Assembly (NCBI GenBank): GCA_019096195.1
Contig: JAGTXK010000190.1
Coordinates: 62,001-126,000, forward strand
Direction: 5' to 3'
DNA: 64,000 bases
Source: Boletus sp. NGJ
Taxonomy: Eukaryota; Basidiomycota; Agaricomycetes; Boletales; Boletaceae
Shown here: piece after piece, positions 12,115 to 24,820 of the stretch
Layout of the letters: each line of letters opens with the position of its first letter
Position numbering within the stretch: the stretch's first letter is position 1
Notes under the pieces: generated by a model
Seen by the model: only the letters and a program-made list of their open reading frames with translations
Told to the model about the DNA's origin: nothing
Database searches by the model: none
Translations under genes and position numbers: made by a program

Positions 12115-12569
12115 CTAGTTACAAGGGCAGCCCTGGTAGGTTCCAGCAGTGCACGTCCCCAGGACGCCATTGCAGCCGTTCGCCGAGCAACTGCCAATGT
12201 ACCCATCCCCGCTACCACACTTGTCGCAAGGGCAGCCATTGTACGTGCCCGCGGTGCACGTACCGACGGTGTCGCTCGGGTTCGCAAACACGCCGCTACA
12301 ACCTGTGATCGTACACGCATGTTAGCGGGTCGTTTCGGGTATCGACGATGTGGGTTTACCGTTCTGGAAGCAGTTTCCAATGTAGTTTTGGCAGTTGTTT
12401 CCGTTCTGACGTTCGACGAGACCACCGTCCTGAGAGAGCTACGGTCAGTGACCGTTCTTTCGGTTGTCAAGGAAATGAGACCACATACAAGGCGTCTGTG
12501 TACAGCAGGCGTCGCGAACGCCAGGGCGGCGGTGGCAGTAAGGATGACGAAGCTCTTGGTGAAGTACAT
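12115..12569 (-). CDS. Small secreted cysteine-rich protein with duplicated module
   Basis: This gene encodes a secreted protein of about 115 residues. The start at 12569 gives MYFTKSFVILTATAALAFA with a clean hydrophobic signal peptide, probably cleaved after FATPA. Two introns (about 12420-12490 and 12305-12360) have GT..AG borders and keep the frame. The mature protein contains 12 cysteines in two similar units: YIGNCFQNGCSGVF with GTCTAGTYNGCPC, and YIGSCSANGCNGVLGTCTAG with TYQGCPCN at the end. Each unit carries six Cys, counting the NNC or DKC that precedes it, which suggests an internal duplication and three disulfides per unit. A TATA-like TATATAAA on the minus strand near 12665-12672 sits about 95 bp upstream. 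No family was recognised. Small secreted cysteine-rich proteins of fungi often act at the cell surface or as effectors, but no function is claimed. Confidence 0.72.
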
Positions 12570-12663
12570 GGTGATATGGGCAGGTAGATTTGTGGGATGA
12601 GCTGAAACTTGAAAGTCGAGGTAGAAGTAGAAGTTGTTGAGCAGCTAGAGCTCTGTCGACGAG

Positions 12664-12672
12664 GTTTATATA
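12664..12672 (-). promoter_or_regulatory. TATA box of the secreted protein gene
   Basis: On the minus strand the sequence reads TATATAAA about 95 bp before the ATG at 12569, a normal distance for a fungal core promoter. Confidence 0.5.
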
Positions 12673-12679
12673 CCTATCC

Positions 12680-15600
12680 TCGATCCCCTTCTGGTCGTCC
12701 AGAGTATAGCAGCGACTGCAATGCCTGACCACCATCAATGCAGACCTGTACTGAACGTAATCAATAACATTGCTTCGTCGCATGTGGTTATTTCGGCTCA
12801 CCTGGTTACATTACGAGGAGTCATTTTCACTGTCCTTTGTTTCTGTACCACATCAAGTGGTAACCGTTGGATCACACTGCAATGAACGCGTAAAATATGC
12901 TCACATTCAAGTTCATCAAAAAAAAAAAGGCATGTGACCGAGGTGGACTTTACACTTGTCGCCGGGCGGAATATCAAGAGGGTACCTGAGAGGTAATAAT
13001 GGACTGTGCACAACTATTGTTAGTGTACGTGTTTCGGTCACTTACTCTGAGTCTGGTCTCCTCAGCGGCATTCAAGGACGAGATCTGGAGAGGTGACTGA
13101 GTCAAACGACATTGGTTATCTCGAGGCTTAAGCTGTCGCTATCACAATGATGTGGAGAAAATAGCCATTCATGAGACTATGTAATTGGAGGAGCCAGTGA
13201 TGCAACGGAAGCACTGGACTCGTTGTGGCAGTGACCCCAGTAGTGCGGATTTGTGGAGTACATGGTCGTGAACGATACCCACGGCAGTAATTTTCGTTCG
13301 AAATGCTGTCCAAAGAGCTATAGTTAATCTGTTGTGCGCAGCAAGCCACTGATCGTGAGTAAGAGACACAATAAATGTTGAATAGAACAAAGTTTCACCT
13401 ACACGAAAGGCACTTTGATATCAACTGCTAGCCACGGGTGATGAAACGTGAACTCGTCGGATCACTCCAATGAAGGGTTGGACGACCCAGCACCCCGCAA
13501 GTCGCGTTCAGCACTCTCGGACAAACTTTGGGTGATGACTCTCATGAGTCTCTGGAGAAGGTTGACGCGGACGATTTCATTGTGCATCTTGTTCATAGAA
13601 ATGTTGCTTTTAATGGACCACCGCGGCGTTTAGAACGGTTCAGTGTCGTGAATCTCTTGGGATGGCGCAAGGGTGACGGGTGACGGCTTAACCAAGGCCA
13701 GAAAGCACACCTGGTTGTTCAAACCAACTTTTTGGCTGATTGTTGTGACGGTCCAGGCATCGCTTCGAGCAGAATGACCTCCTTGCGATGAGAGATCCGG
13801 CTGAGCGCAGGATATCGCCTAGTCTACTTGGAGGGTAATAGAATGGTAGACATCATTGAAAGAGTAGCTATTTCATGTCGCGGAGTCGGCTGTGAAGTTA
13901 GAATGCGATCAATTGAGGTGCTAGTGGAGTCTGGACCATCTTTGGGTGGTGGGAATAACCAAATATTTCTCTCCTCAACATCCCGCAACGTCAAGTGCCC
14001 TCCCCCACATTTAAACTTCTTGAATGAGGCGGATTGCGGTGAGTATGTGAGGAGATTGAACCTCACACTGAGGGTGTGGTTCGTGTTGCTTGTAGGGTGG
14101 GTAGACAACGTTGATTGTACATGCCTTTAGCTCTCGCGTATCAAGTCTCAGACTCCCTATCTTCTGGGTCGCGCGAACGTGTAAATGGAGGGTACAACCT
14201 ACTCACGATGATAGTCATTACCATCCGAGTCTCGCTCTGACAGCGCTCTCCTGTTTGGTGACACATGCTCGGGAAAGCACAAGACTGTGGGGTACCACAG
14301 ATCAGGAGGACAAGGATATTGTTGACACCACGACGATAAATGTATTTGAAGCCAGCTTAGAGGACGAGAGTCTCAGCGACGACGAAAATGCCGATGGAAA
14401 CCGGACAGAAGGAATTTGGACAAGAATCTGCAAGTGACCTGGCTCAGACAACGCTCTCCTGTTCGTGTTCGTGACGCATACTCAGGAAAGCGTACAGTAT
14501 TACGAGTCTAAAAGGTGGCATGACACCTTGTTCAGTGTTGCCGGGTTTCTGCCAGTGTCCATGTCATCGATCATCGCTGCTAGTCAAGACATCCACTCAT
14601 GCTAGATGGAAGCAACTTATGTCCAAGCACTGTCGGGTCTCCTTGAAATCGTGAGTCTACACCACAATGCGTCGACGTTGTTACGAAAGTGTTGGGTCCA
14701 AAGACCCGCGGAACGGAGCTCCACAGCCCTCTAAAAGAGTGTCCCACCCCGAAACTCCCTACCGTGTTCATGGAGGCATACTGTTTTCCACGCCGGGATC
14801 TTCAGGGACACGAACATCGACCCACGCGTTTCTGCTATGGTATTTAAGGCCCATCACTTCCCGTTTTTTTGTCATTGACCATTTCAGGGAGGATTTGCAC
14901 GAGACGGGTCCCTGACCCAACTGATCTGGTGGTCAGAGGGCAAGCACCACTATCATTCCCCCATATTAAACTGCTCACCACGTATCACTCCACTCTTACT
15001 AGATAGAGAAACAGTTCTCCGTTCTCTGTACCGTTTCGGGACTCCGCAGTTAGACTCACGTACGAACGCCTGCCAAGGATCACGCGACGAGAACGTCAGG
15101 TGGGTTCCCGCTATGAGAAGGAGCCGCGCCGGCGGCCCTGTTGATAGCTATAATTGCTCGACGCATGTCCACCCCAGAACGGGTCAGTGTCCAGCCGCGA
15201 CGTTCCGTGCATCTGGTCTCGTTCCTAGTTTCATGCACCCTTCATCTATAGATAGTGGTTCCCTAGATTTAGTGAATACATAGCGTACACTTACCGTCGG
15301 ATCTTCAATATCGTGTGTGTGTGCGCATGATGGAAAACGTGCCTTGCCTGCGGACGAAATCAAGGACGGGAAGATGCTTGCAGTCTGGTCTAGAAGAAGT
15401 GTATGCTGTTCCAAGCCAAAAGTAATCCCTTTGCCTCGTGGTGAGTACCTGGGGAAAGGGATGTCCGTTTTGTTGTGTTGACGGTTCTAGCTAGTCGGCC
15501 GTTCGGGCTCGGATTGCCTGCGTACCGGTGCCAGATGGTAACATGTTTATCCGTCCGTTGATCATCGGATGGCTATTGAGTGGTTATCGCGTCGTCCGAT

Positions 15601-17485
15601 GTGGCCCCGATGATATCATCCCTACCGTGTAAGCAAAAACTGACACTGGGCTCTCCGCGATTCTCGTATCCAGCGGTGGTAGAACCGACCATCGACACCG
15701 CTCGCGTGTTTGATGGTTCCGATCTATGCCCCAGGTTATACCTTATGGGGTTCCGTTGCCCACCGGTTCTGACCTGTGTGGCGCTGCGCAACCCCGGGCC
15801 AATGGCAGTTTTACTCGCAAGGTTCGCTCTCAGGAGACGTCCCTTCTCTTGACTTGCGGACATGCGCAAGTTCTCAGCGCCATAATCGCGCGTGGCGTAC
15901 GAGGATCAAGAGGAAAGTTCAGGAACACCATGGCGCTGGGAGATACAGCATCGGTCAAAGTCGTCCCGTGGTGAAGCGAAGAGTACGGTTTTCATCAAGA
16001 CGCGGCGATGTATATTAACTTACGAGGTCTTGAGTACGTTATTTGACAGTGTACCTATGACGCAGGGCTTCTGGGGTCGCCCTTCTAACTGGACACAAAC
16101 TTAGGATTCGGCCGAACTGTGAAACGGATTGATCATCAGGTAACCAACCGGCAACGGTTCCGGTTACTTGGAAACAAGTACTGCAGTTGGATGGACGCTC
16201 AGAATCTACCGGACATTGACGTGCCTTGGCTGGGCACCGGTATCAGTACCACGCAGAATCGCGTGGTCACACCTGCGCGTGTAACGCTAGTCCAGTGCAA
16301 ATCGCAGCTCGTTGTATCCGACCACAAGTGGCCTATAGGGAAGCGGAAGCCAGCTGTGTGAGGTCGGGCAGTTCCAAGAGATAAGGGGTGTTAATTATAG
16401 TCTGGACACCCCTCGGAGAACAAATTCGGGACATCCCACGCTGGCAATAAGGAGCTCAGCAATTTGTTCGGTAGTCCTAGTGGCAGATGCCCGTGTGTAT
16501 GATTTGGATCGAGGGAAGGTGGTAGCGAGCGCATGCAAAGCTGGGATACGAATCTCGGCTCGAGGCTTGATGGATTCAGGGTTCGAGTGCTCACATTGGT
16601 TGCGGCTCCCTGTTCATTCCGAGGGCTAGCAATGCTGTATATGCAAATGAAAGTTCGCTCGACAAAGTCAACCTGGCATCATGATGCTTCGGGATAAGAA
16701 TAGCAGATAGTATAGGAGCAGGCGATGAGCTGGGGCGACAGTAGTTTAGAAAAAAATTGTTCGTTGATGCCCAGCTCATTCATCGTTACCAACACTGAGT
16801 CGGCGGGGACATACGGCGAAAAAGGCTCGAGATCAAATAAATTGGCCTTGGGACCCTCGGCAAACGTGCGAACCGATCGGCCCATCGGTGGCTAGTCTAA
16901 TGTCCTCTGCTTCATACGGGCCCACTCGTCGCGACATCGTCCATAAGATGCGGTGTGCTGACTGTATCAAAATGATGGGATAGATGCATGCAGATCTGTC
17001 CCTGGAGGGACAAGAGGATTGAGGGAGACCGCGGACAAAACTCGCAGTACGCTGCAGTTTCGGGTTCGTCGTGCGTTTTCGGAAGAGTCAGTGCTCAGGT
17101 GGTGTGGACACGCGGTAATTACGCCAGGCGAGGTGCAGGTGGACAGCCGAACGTCCACGGAACAATCAAGCGTCTCAACAAACGCATTCGTCCAGAAGGA
17201 AAGAAACAAGAAAAAGGCCCACGGGATGTCATGGTAGCCGTTGAGATGATCCCATAACGATTTCATCGATTGACTGGTTTTTTCTGCTAGTGCGTCGCAA
17301 ATGGCAGGGAGCAAAATATACATGGACACGGTGTTAGAGGCACTCGGACGAGGCAGGGAACATACGGAACATGGCTGGCGGCGTGCCGGGGTTTCCAAGA
17401 TTCCCATTCGGATTCCAACCAGGAAAAAAATGATAAGCGTGGGTATTTGATATCCAGATTTTCGGGGCCCAAATCCTGGGCCAAA
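12680..17485. other. 4.8 kb gene-poor region
   Basis: No gene can be supported over this long stretch. Many short frames exist on both strands but none has clear domains or splicing. Two weak hints of former coding sequence are an acidic frame at 14320-14437 on the + strand and broken frames at 15.6-16.0 kb. A short imperfect direct repeat (CGCTCTCCTGTT.. with GGAAAGC..) occurs at about 14240 and 14447. The last 150 bp are the promoter of the proton pump gene. Confidence 0.4.
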
Positions 17486-17492
17486 TATAAAA
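17486..17492 (+). promoter_or_regulatory. TATA box of the plasma-membrane H+-ATPase gene
   Basis: TATAAAA lies 161 bp upstream of the ATG at 17647. The stretch between them is CT-rich (TCTCC, CTCTCCC), as is common in strongly expressed fungal genes. Confidence 0.6.
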
Positions 17493-17646
17493 GTCCGTCT
17501 GCGACGCCGCTCACACTCTCCCACTCTTTCATCTCCATTCTCCTCCTCGACGTGTCTCCTCTCCGTCAAAAAGTCGCTTCTCTATAGATCCTCAGTCTGT
17601 AGGGCTTTCCCTCTCCCCTTCCCGCGTGTTTTCCCCAGACACAGCC

Positions 17647-20600
17647 ATGTCGCAGCCAAATGTGGAAAAGGAGCCCGGTCCGCAGGGCGAGGAGTCGCCC
17701 GTCACTGACACAAAACGCAAAAGAGAGTACAAGGAGTTTGGTCACGATGAGGAGAAACCAACCCGTATGCATCTCTCGCTTTAGCGCAGCATTGCACAGT
17801 TTTTTTGACCGCATCCATGCAGATGCAAATGTCGACTTGTCTTTGGTTTGTCATATTTCAAATCAGACTCTCAGTTCCTGATCCTTCTTGTTTCAAAGAT
17901 TGAGCTTAAAGCCGAAGACTTGTATGACAAGGAGAAGGTTGACCTGGAAACAATTGTCATCGAAGATGTCTTCAAACTCTTGCAATGCGACGAGAATGGT
18001 TTGACAGCAGACGAGGCTCAGCGTCGTATCGAGTTGTTCGGTCCAAACAAGCTCGAGCAGGAAGAGCAGAATGCATTCCTCCAGGTAATCATGCCGCATA
18101 TATGCGTTTGCCTCGTGCTAAAGGCTCTGTGCTTGACCTCAGTTCTTGAGTTTCATGTGGAATCCATTGTCCTGGGTCATGGAGGGCGCCGCCCTTGTGG
18201 CTATTGTACTCTCCAACGGTGATAATCAACCTCCAGACTGGCAAGATTTCGTCGGTATCATTCTTTTGTTGTTCATCAACTCCACGATCGGTTTCTACGA
18301 GGAACGCAATGCTGGAAATGCGGTAAAGGCACTCATGGACTCCCTCGCCCCTAAAGCAAGGGTCAAGCGTGGTGGTAGTTGGTCTGAGATCGAATCTGCG
18401 GATCTCGTCCCCGGGGACATGATTGCATTCAAGATTGGTGATATCGTTCCTGCCGACTGTCGTCTCACCGAGGCCATCAATGTATCTATCGACCAAGCCG
18501 CTCTCACTGGTGAATCGCTTCCCCAGGGCAAGAAGGCTGGCGATCAATGTTTCTCGTTCGCATTCTTTCCTTTTCTCCGTCATGACAATCCCGGGCTAAC
18601 ACCCAATCTCCAGCGGATCGACTTGCAAACAGGGTGAAGCTGAGGGAGTTGTCATTTCCACTGGCGCCAACACCTTTTTCGGTCGGGCTGCTTCTCTCGT
18701 TGGTCAGGACGATGACACCACAGGTCACTTGCAGAAGATTCTTGCCCAAATCGGTTCCTTCTGCCTGGTTTCCATCGGCATTTTCGTCGTCGCTGAAATT
18801 CTCGTCCTCTATGCTGGCTTCAGATACACATATCGTCGTGGTCTCAACAATATCCTTGTCCTCTTGATCGGTGGTATCCCTATCGCCATGCCCACAGTCT
18901 TATCCGTCACTCTCGCCGTTGGTGCTCAGCAGCTCGCCAAGCACAAGGCTATTGTCACCCGTATCACCGCCATCGAAGAATTGGCTGGTGTCACCATTCT
19001 TTGCTCAGATAAGACCGGCACTCTCACCACCAACAAGCTCACCATCGACAGGGCGACCATCCGTACTTATGGTCCCTTCTCTGCTGATGACGTTATGCTT
19101 CTTGCTGCCTACGCGTCTCGTACTGAAAATCAGGATGCGATCGATTCTTCCGTCGTATCTGCGCTTGGTGATACCGCTCGTGCCCGCGCTGGCATCAAAC
19201 TCTTGGACTTCAAGCCATTCAATCCCGTTGACAAACGCACGGAAATAACCTACCTTGAAGAGTCGTCTGGCAAGCTTAAGCGTGTCACCAAGGGTATGAC
19301 CGGTATCATCATTGAGCTTTGTACTCGCAACAAGACCGAGGAAGTCGAGAACAAGCTCGAGGCGGATGTCGAGGAGTTTGCCACCCGTGGTCTTCGTGCC
19401 CTTGCTGTCGCCTATGAAGAGTTGGATGGTGACGATCCAGAGGCTGAAGGAAACGGTTTCGAGCTCATCGGTCTTCTCGCCATCTTCGATCCTCCTCGTG
19501 AGGACACCAAGCAGACTATCGACGATGCTATCGCTCTCGGTGTCAAAGTCAAGATGGTTACAGGTGATCAACTTGCTATCGCGAAAGAAACTGGTCGTCG
19601 TCTCGGCTTGGGTGATCATATGTACCCAGCCAAGGTCTTGAAGGACGGTCCTCCTCCTGGCGGCAAGCATTTGACCCTCGACGACATGATTTTGGATGCG
19701 GATGGTTTCGCAGGTGTATTCCCTGAACACAAGTTTGAAATTGTCAAGCGCCTCCAAAACCTCGGTCACTTGTGCGCCATGACCGGTGACGGTGCCAATG
19801 ATGCTCCAGCTCTTTCCCGTGCCAATGTCGGTATCGCTGTCGAGGGTGCTACTGACGCTGCTCGTGGTGCTGCGGACATCGTCTTGACCGAGCCTGGGTT
19901 GTCCACCATCGTGCACGCTATCCGTGGATCGCGTATCATCTTCCAGCGTATGCGGAACTACTCTATCTACGCGTGTGCCGTGACCATCCGTATCGTCGTC
20001 TGCTTCGCTATCTTGGCCTTTGCGTTCAAGTTCGACTTCCCCCCCTTCATGGTACTGATCATCGCCTTGCTCAACGATGGTACCATCATGACCTTGTCCG
20101 TTGACCGTGTCTTGCCCTCAATGACACCAGATGCGTGGGATCTGGCCGAGATTTTCTCGTATGCTGTTGCGTATGGCTTGTACTTGACCGCCTCCACGTA
20201 AGGCACTCGTTTTTCTTGCTCACTCTCGCTGATGACATCTTTAGTATTGCGCTCGTTGCCATCATACTGAAGACCAGTTTCTTCTATGACAAATTTGGCG
20301 TCACATTCAATGGCTCAGTATTCCCCTCGAGTGCCAATGACCCTCAGCTTCACACCATTGTGTACTTGCAAGTTGCCATCATCTCGCAGGCGCTGATCTT
20401 CGTCACACGTTCTCACGGCTTCTTCTTCATGGAACGCCCATCTGTCGCTCTTATGGTCGCATTCTGCCTCGCTCAATTTATTTCCTCGATTATCGCCGCG
20501 TATGGCAACTGGGGCTTCACCCAAATCCAAGGAATTTCTGGTGGTTGGATTGGGATTGTTTGGGTCTGGGTATGTGTTATTGTATTATTCGCTATCGTAT

Positions 20601-20953
20601 GTTCATTGTGTCCCCAGAACATTGTCTGGTTCTCGCCTCTAGACTGGATCAAATTCGCTATGAAGGCTACCATCATCAAGAAGATGCGCGAGCGTCACGA
20701 CCGCATGGCTGCGGAAGCAGCACTGAGCGCGTCTGAGGGCGGCATTCCCATCACGCGTACACAGTCTCGCGCCGCTTCGATCCACGAGTCTATGTACTCA
20801 AACCGTGTCTCGTTCATTCGCCGCGCTGCTCGCAAGGTTGGATTTGGCCGCAAGATCGCCATGAAGCCAGAGGAACTACAACGTTTCAGCAGTATCCAGG
20901 CTCAGAGAACTGGCGCCACGTTGGCTCGTAACCCAAGCCGAACCGCTGCATAG
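17647..20953 (+). CDS. PMA1: Plasma-membrane H+-ATPase (P3A-type)
   Basis: This is the proton pump of the plasma membrane, which uses ATP to expel H+ and energises nutrient uptake. Six exons are supported: 17647-17764, 17823-17845, 17899-18084, 18143-18555, 18614-20197 and 20245-20953, giving about 1010 residues. Landmarks are [20 protein letters not shown], the actuator [10 protein letters not shown], the helix-4 stretch [19 protein letters not shown], the phosphorylation site [12 protein letters not shown], the nucleotide site [25 protein letters not shown] and the hinge [12 protein letters not shown]. The transmembrane Asp expected in [16 protein letters not shown] and the following helices is in context. 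The C-terminus is a soluble tail rich in Ser/Arg ([19 protein letters not shown].. NPSRTAA), the usual place for inhibitory regulation by phosphorylation. Intron 4 uses a weaker GTTCGC donor. Confidence 0.96.
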
Positions 20954-22018
20954 AGGGTGCCTTGTTTGGGTGGGTACGCGGAAGGGTGCGGTGTATTCTT
21001 TGCTTTGCAGCCTCATGAGAGAGAAATTAATCGAGCATCGAATATCCACTTGTAATCTAGATGTTTATACTATTCCATCATTGCGCGTCTGTCTGGTCGC
21101 CACCTCGCATTCGTTTGTTTCGCTCCCTTAATTCTTTTTGTCACAATGCAATGGTCCATATCTGCTAGTATATTTTGGTAGTGGCAGTCCACGCTTGCTT
21201 TTTACGACTACGTCAACGCGTTTCATTGTCCTCTGGACGCCGCCGGATTTGGACTGCTCGTGCAGGCGAGAAGGCCTTCCACTGTCGGCCCTTTAAGGGA
21301 TGTTTGGCCTATGTACCCCTGGACACGTTTTGAAATTGGTTTTGTGCCGTCGGTGTTGTATCTCAATCAAGGGTTTCATACCCCGTAGCGTAATTGGAAG
21401 ACGGTATCAAAACCTTGTCCGTGGCTGAAACTCTGGCGTCGTGTCTCGGTACGGCTGGGGGGGGCGTGTGTCAGGCTTGTATACGCCGTTTGTCGTCAAC
21501 AAGGTCGTTGTTCTAAATCACCGTGAGCTACGTTCTTGACGCATTGATGGCTCGGACCAACGGGTGGGTCGCTGGTGGGGCTGGCATGACGTCGTGTTTT
21601 TGGGTTCGCTCACACTTTTTTGACAGAGTGCTTTCATTGATGCAAGTCGCAGCGAGCCGGTTTGATTTTACGTGTGGGGGGGGAACACTTTTTCACGTTC
21701 ATTACCGTGGCAAGGGAGGGATGGCGTGGGAAAGGATATGCCCAGAAAGGGCAGTCGTAGTTGTTGGGCAAGTCTTCCTCGAGGCATCGGCGAGGCGAGA
21801 AAGGGACGACAAAAGGAGGGAAGTTCCACTGTGGATAAACTCGCAACGAGGACCCGGCCGAAATCGACCACGCCCCGAGTTGCCCTCATTCTGGTAAGTT
21901 GCCAAAGCAGTCCAAACAAGAAGAAGGGCATTGTCGGCACGACAGCAAGGTAAAGGCGTGTCGTGCATTCTCTTCGCCCTTGTCTCCCATCTGCACTCAC
22001 CTTCTCAAGTGCTATACG
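20954..22018. other. Intergenic
   Basis: About 1.06 kb between two + strand genes. Short G-runs occur near 21460 and 21680. Overlapping frames at 21523-21968 on both strands look like chance openings in GC-rich DNA. No gene is supported. Confidence 0.5.
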
Positions 22019-24820
22019 ATGACCTCGGGCAAGAGGCCTGCCGAACCAGCTCAGGCAGCGTTTCTCACCCACAGCTCCACTCTCAATGGTCGTCATTCAG
22101 CCACACCCGATGGTACTCTTACTCCTCGGACACGCAAGCCCAAATCGAAGAAGAAAAGGGAGGCGCGATACGAGGAGGAAATACAATACAACCTCTCCTA
22201 CGACTTTAGAGGCGCTGGTTCTCGCAGACAGGTACAGTCCTCTCGAATGCGGGACGAAACAGGTCTGTCCCCCGCCCTTGCACCTCTCTCTCTCCCCCTC
22301 TCATGCTACCCTCCAGATTTCACACCTCCGCCCACGTACGAAACAGCCACTGCCGTCTCGACCCTCGTGTCCGAGAACTTTGTACACCAGGGTGGTCCTC
22401 CCCACCCTGGCCTCGTTTCGCCCGCGCTCACCGTCGCTTCTCTCCCCATGTCCACCAGTCACTCCCACCAGGCCGGATCAGATAGAAGTGATACGTTCTC
22501 CATCGACACCGCGTCTCTGTCGTTGTTACAGCCTCCTCACGAAGAGGATGGTTCCAGCATCGAGCTCGTTGACCTAGAGCCATCCGAGCGGTGGGAACTC
22601 GACCGCGTGCGAGGGATCCCCCTGGACGAGCGCGTGAAGAGACACAAGATGAGAACGGAAACGACCGTACCCCCGGGCTCTACCCTTCCGCACAGAACTC
22701 GACTTGCGAGCCAGCCCACAGTCTGTCGCCATCCAGGCTCACAGGCCCGTTTTTTGGCGTCTCAGTTGTCGCTTCGCATCCCTGAGAGTCGCGATCGGTA
22801 TGAGGATGATCGGAACCAGGATAATAATTCAGATCTGTCCACGCCTCCCACTCCGAAACACCATCGGATGCCTAGCATCCCTAGCTCTCCCTCGCGGTTT
22901 TTCCATGGTCGTTCACAGTCGCCTCAACCGTCTTCGTCGGTTATTTCGTTACTCCGGAACCCCAGTCCGTTTTTTAAGAGTACGCCATCGTTGCTCAACC
23001 TTTCTCCATCCCACCACGGCACTCCCCACCGTGCGCGGACGAAATTGTTCCATCGAAAGTCAAAGGAGCGTGCCTCAAGCGAGCCCCTGGAAGATTGGGA
23101 GGTGCTTGAACGCACTGGCTCTGGAGGGTCCATCGATGGTTCTTTACCACCGCCGAGTCCCCCTGCAACGCCTCAGAACACGGCGGTGCGACAGTTACCG
23201 AGGTCGACCGCCCCGGACGTGTTCAGCGCCCCGCCAACAAAGGTACCGGCTGATCGTTCGCGTAAGGTGAACACGGTGCAGATTCCACAGACGGTCGGTT
23301 CGGACGTTCACCGACCTGCATCACCGCCGTTTGTTGCTCGACATGTCCGTCGTCATACGACCTCCAGTCGTGGAAGCCAGATGAGCGCGTCGAGCGCACC
23401 GGTATCTCCCATCTCCGTCTCTTCGACGTCTACCTTTAGCACCTCTCCGAACACGATCGCTGGCGAGGACGTTCCGGCAGCCATTCAAATTCTTTCGAAC
23501 CGCGAGGTTACCTCGGAACCTCCTCGTGCGGTGGGAAGCAGGGGTTACGAGCCTTCCCTGAGTTCCAGAACCCCCCGAGTCTCGTCGCCCGCGCCCGCGG
23601 TACCCGTTTATGAGCATGATCCCGATCTTCCCATTCCTAACCCAGCGATGGCTTCTTTGCCTACACGGTCTGCCACTGAGCGTATCGTCCGTCCGCCTGA
23701 TGCGCGGGATGAGAACCACGCTCTTGTACGTGGGTAGATCCCTTTCTCGAGACATGGGCCTGCGGAGTGCGCCGGCTTACAGTTCCATATTCCCCTCTGG
23801 ACCTCCCACGCCGTTACCAAACATGACGCAAAGCCTTCCCCCTCCGATCAGTCAACCATCTCCTCGGCGTCACTATCCCGGGAGACCGCTTCCGGCGACT
23901 CCTCCTGTCTCTCCTTCGTTGACCTGGATTCTCGACAAGGGCGTGAAACACGTCTCTCTCCACCCAAAGGCGATGATGGTCTCTGCTGCCCCCACTACAC
24001 CCCCTATCCCCGAGGGCTTGCTCATCGATCTTGATGATGACAGCCTTGACGCGGCCCCTCAACCTGCTCCAAACCCTATCACACCCCTCTGCATGGATTT
24101 TCTCGGTCTCGATGACGATAACGGCGATGACAATGACAACGCGAGCGATAGCGGTACAGTGAGCCCACCCGGACCCTTGACCCCGACAACGAGTGGCTAC
24201 ACCTCTGCATCCAGCCTCACCCTCTCCACTGCCGCCAGTTCCGTGGAGTACTTTGACACGTCGATGCAGACGACCCCCACGTCCGACGTCCCAGACATCA
24301 ACGGACTGGTCTCCAGTCTGGGCGAGCAGGGGATGTCGGATGGGTCCAACTATGACGTGAGTTCTCCTCCTATTGACGACGATCTCCGGTCGTACCACGT
24401 GAACGAATCCTCCTGCCTAGGCGCTTCTACTTATTGCGGACCTCCTTGGGCCCGCCACGCCGTCGCCAGAGAGTGATGGGGACGACGACGGGGCCATGGA
24501 TCCGTCGTATCTCGTGGGCAAGGTCGAGCTCGTGCGGAAGCGGTTGACGCGGGACGGGCGTGTCAAGTTGAAGATGTCCTTGTTTGGCGTGGCCGTGGAA
24601 AAGTGTGCGATTTGCATGACGCAGTTCAAGGCTGACGATGGGGGTATCTTGGGAGCGACCTGTCAACATGCGTGCGTGTAGCGACTTGACAGTTATAGGG
24701 CGGGTTGGAAATTTTTTTTTCTGACGATCGTTTTCTAGATTCCACGAAAAATGTTTGGAGAACTGGCTGGACCGGAGCCAAACGTGCCCGCTTTGTAGGG
24801 AACGGCTGGAGGCGCGTTAA
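22019..24820 (+). CDS. Long disordered protein with C-terminal RING-H2 finger
   Basis: This encodes a probable E3 ubiquitin ligase of about 850-900 residues. The first ATG that leads into clear coding sequence is at 22019 (MTSGKRPAEPAQAAFLTHSS). Most of the chain is Ser/Pro/Thr-rich and predicted disordered, with a basic patch (RKPKSKKKREARYEEE) near residue 40 and a PPPTYE stretch that fits a PPxY motif for WW domains. The C-terminus is a RING-H2 finger: EKCAICMTQF, then CQHA interrupted by an intron at about 24675-24740, then FHEKCLENWL and TCPLCRERLEAR. Introns at 22263-22316 (54 nt, in frame if retained) and about 24357-24420 are supported. The intron near 23.73-23.79 kb must exist because the frame changes, but its exact ends were not resolved. 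The substrate is unknown. Confidence 0.78.

Noticed and set aside
15580-16020. Broken frames faintly like a protease-type gene (TSLLLTCGHAQVLS)
   Set aside because: Too short and frame-broken; the resemblance comes from a few residues only.
16570-16590. GGGTTCGAGTGC resembling a tRNA B box
   Set aside because: No matching A box or cloverleaf arms could be built around it.
16391-16885. Two minus-strand frames that might be exons of one gene
   Set aside because: No acceptable donor site joins them and the peptides match no family.
19005-19916. 303-codon open frame antisense to the proton pump gene
   Set aside because: It lies entirely opposite a strongly codon-biased exon, has no recognisable domain, and is the usual mirror of such bias.
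21523-21968. Overlapping frames upstream of the RING-H2 gene, including an in-frame extension from 21899
   Set aside because: The extension has unlikely composition, and the ATG at 22019 begins the consistent coding sequence.
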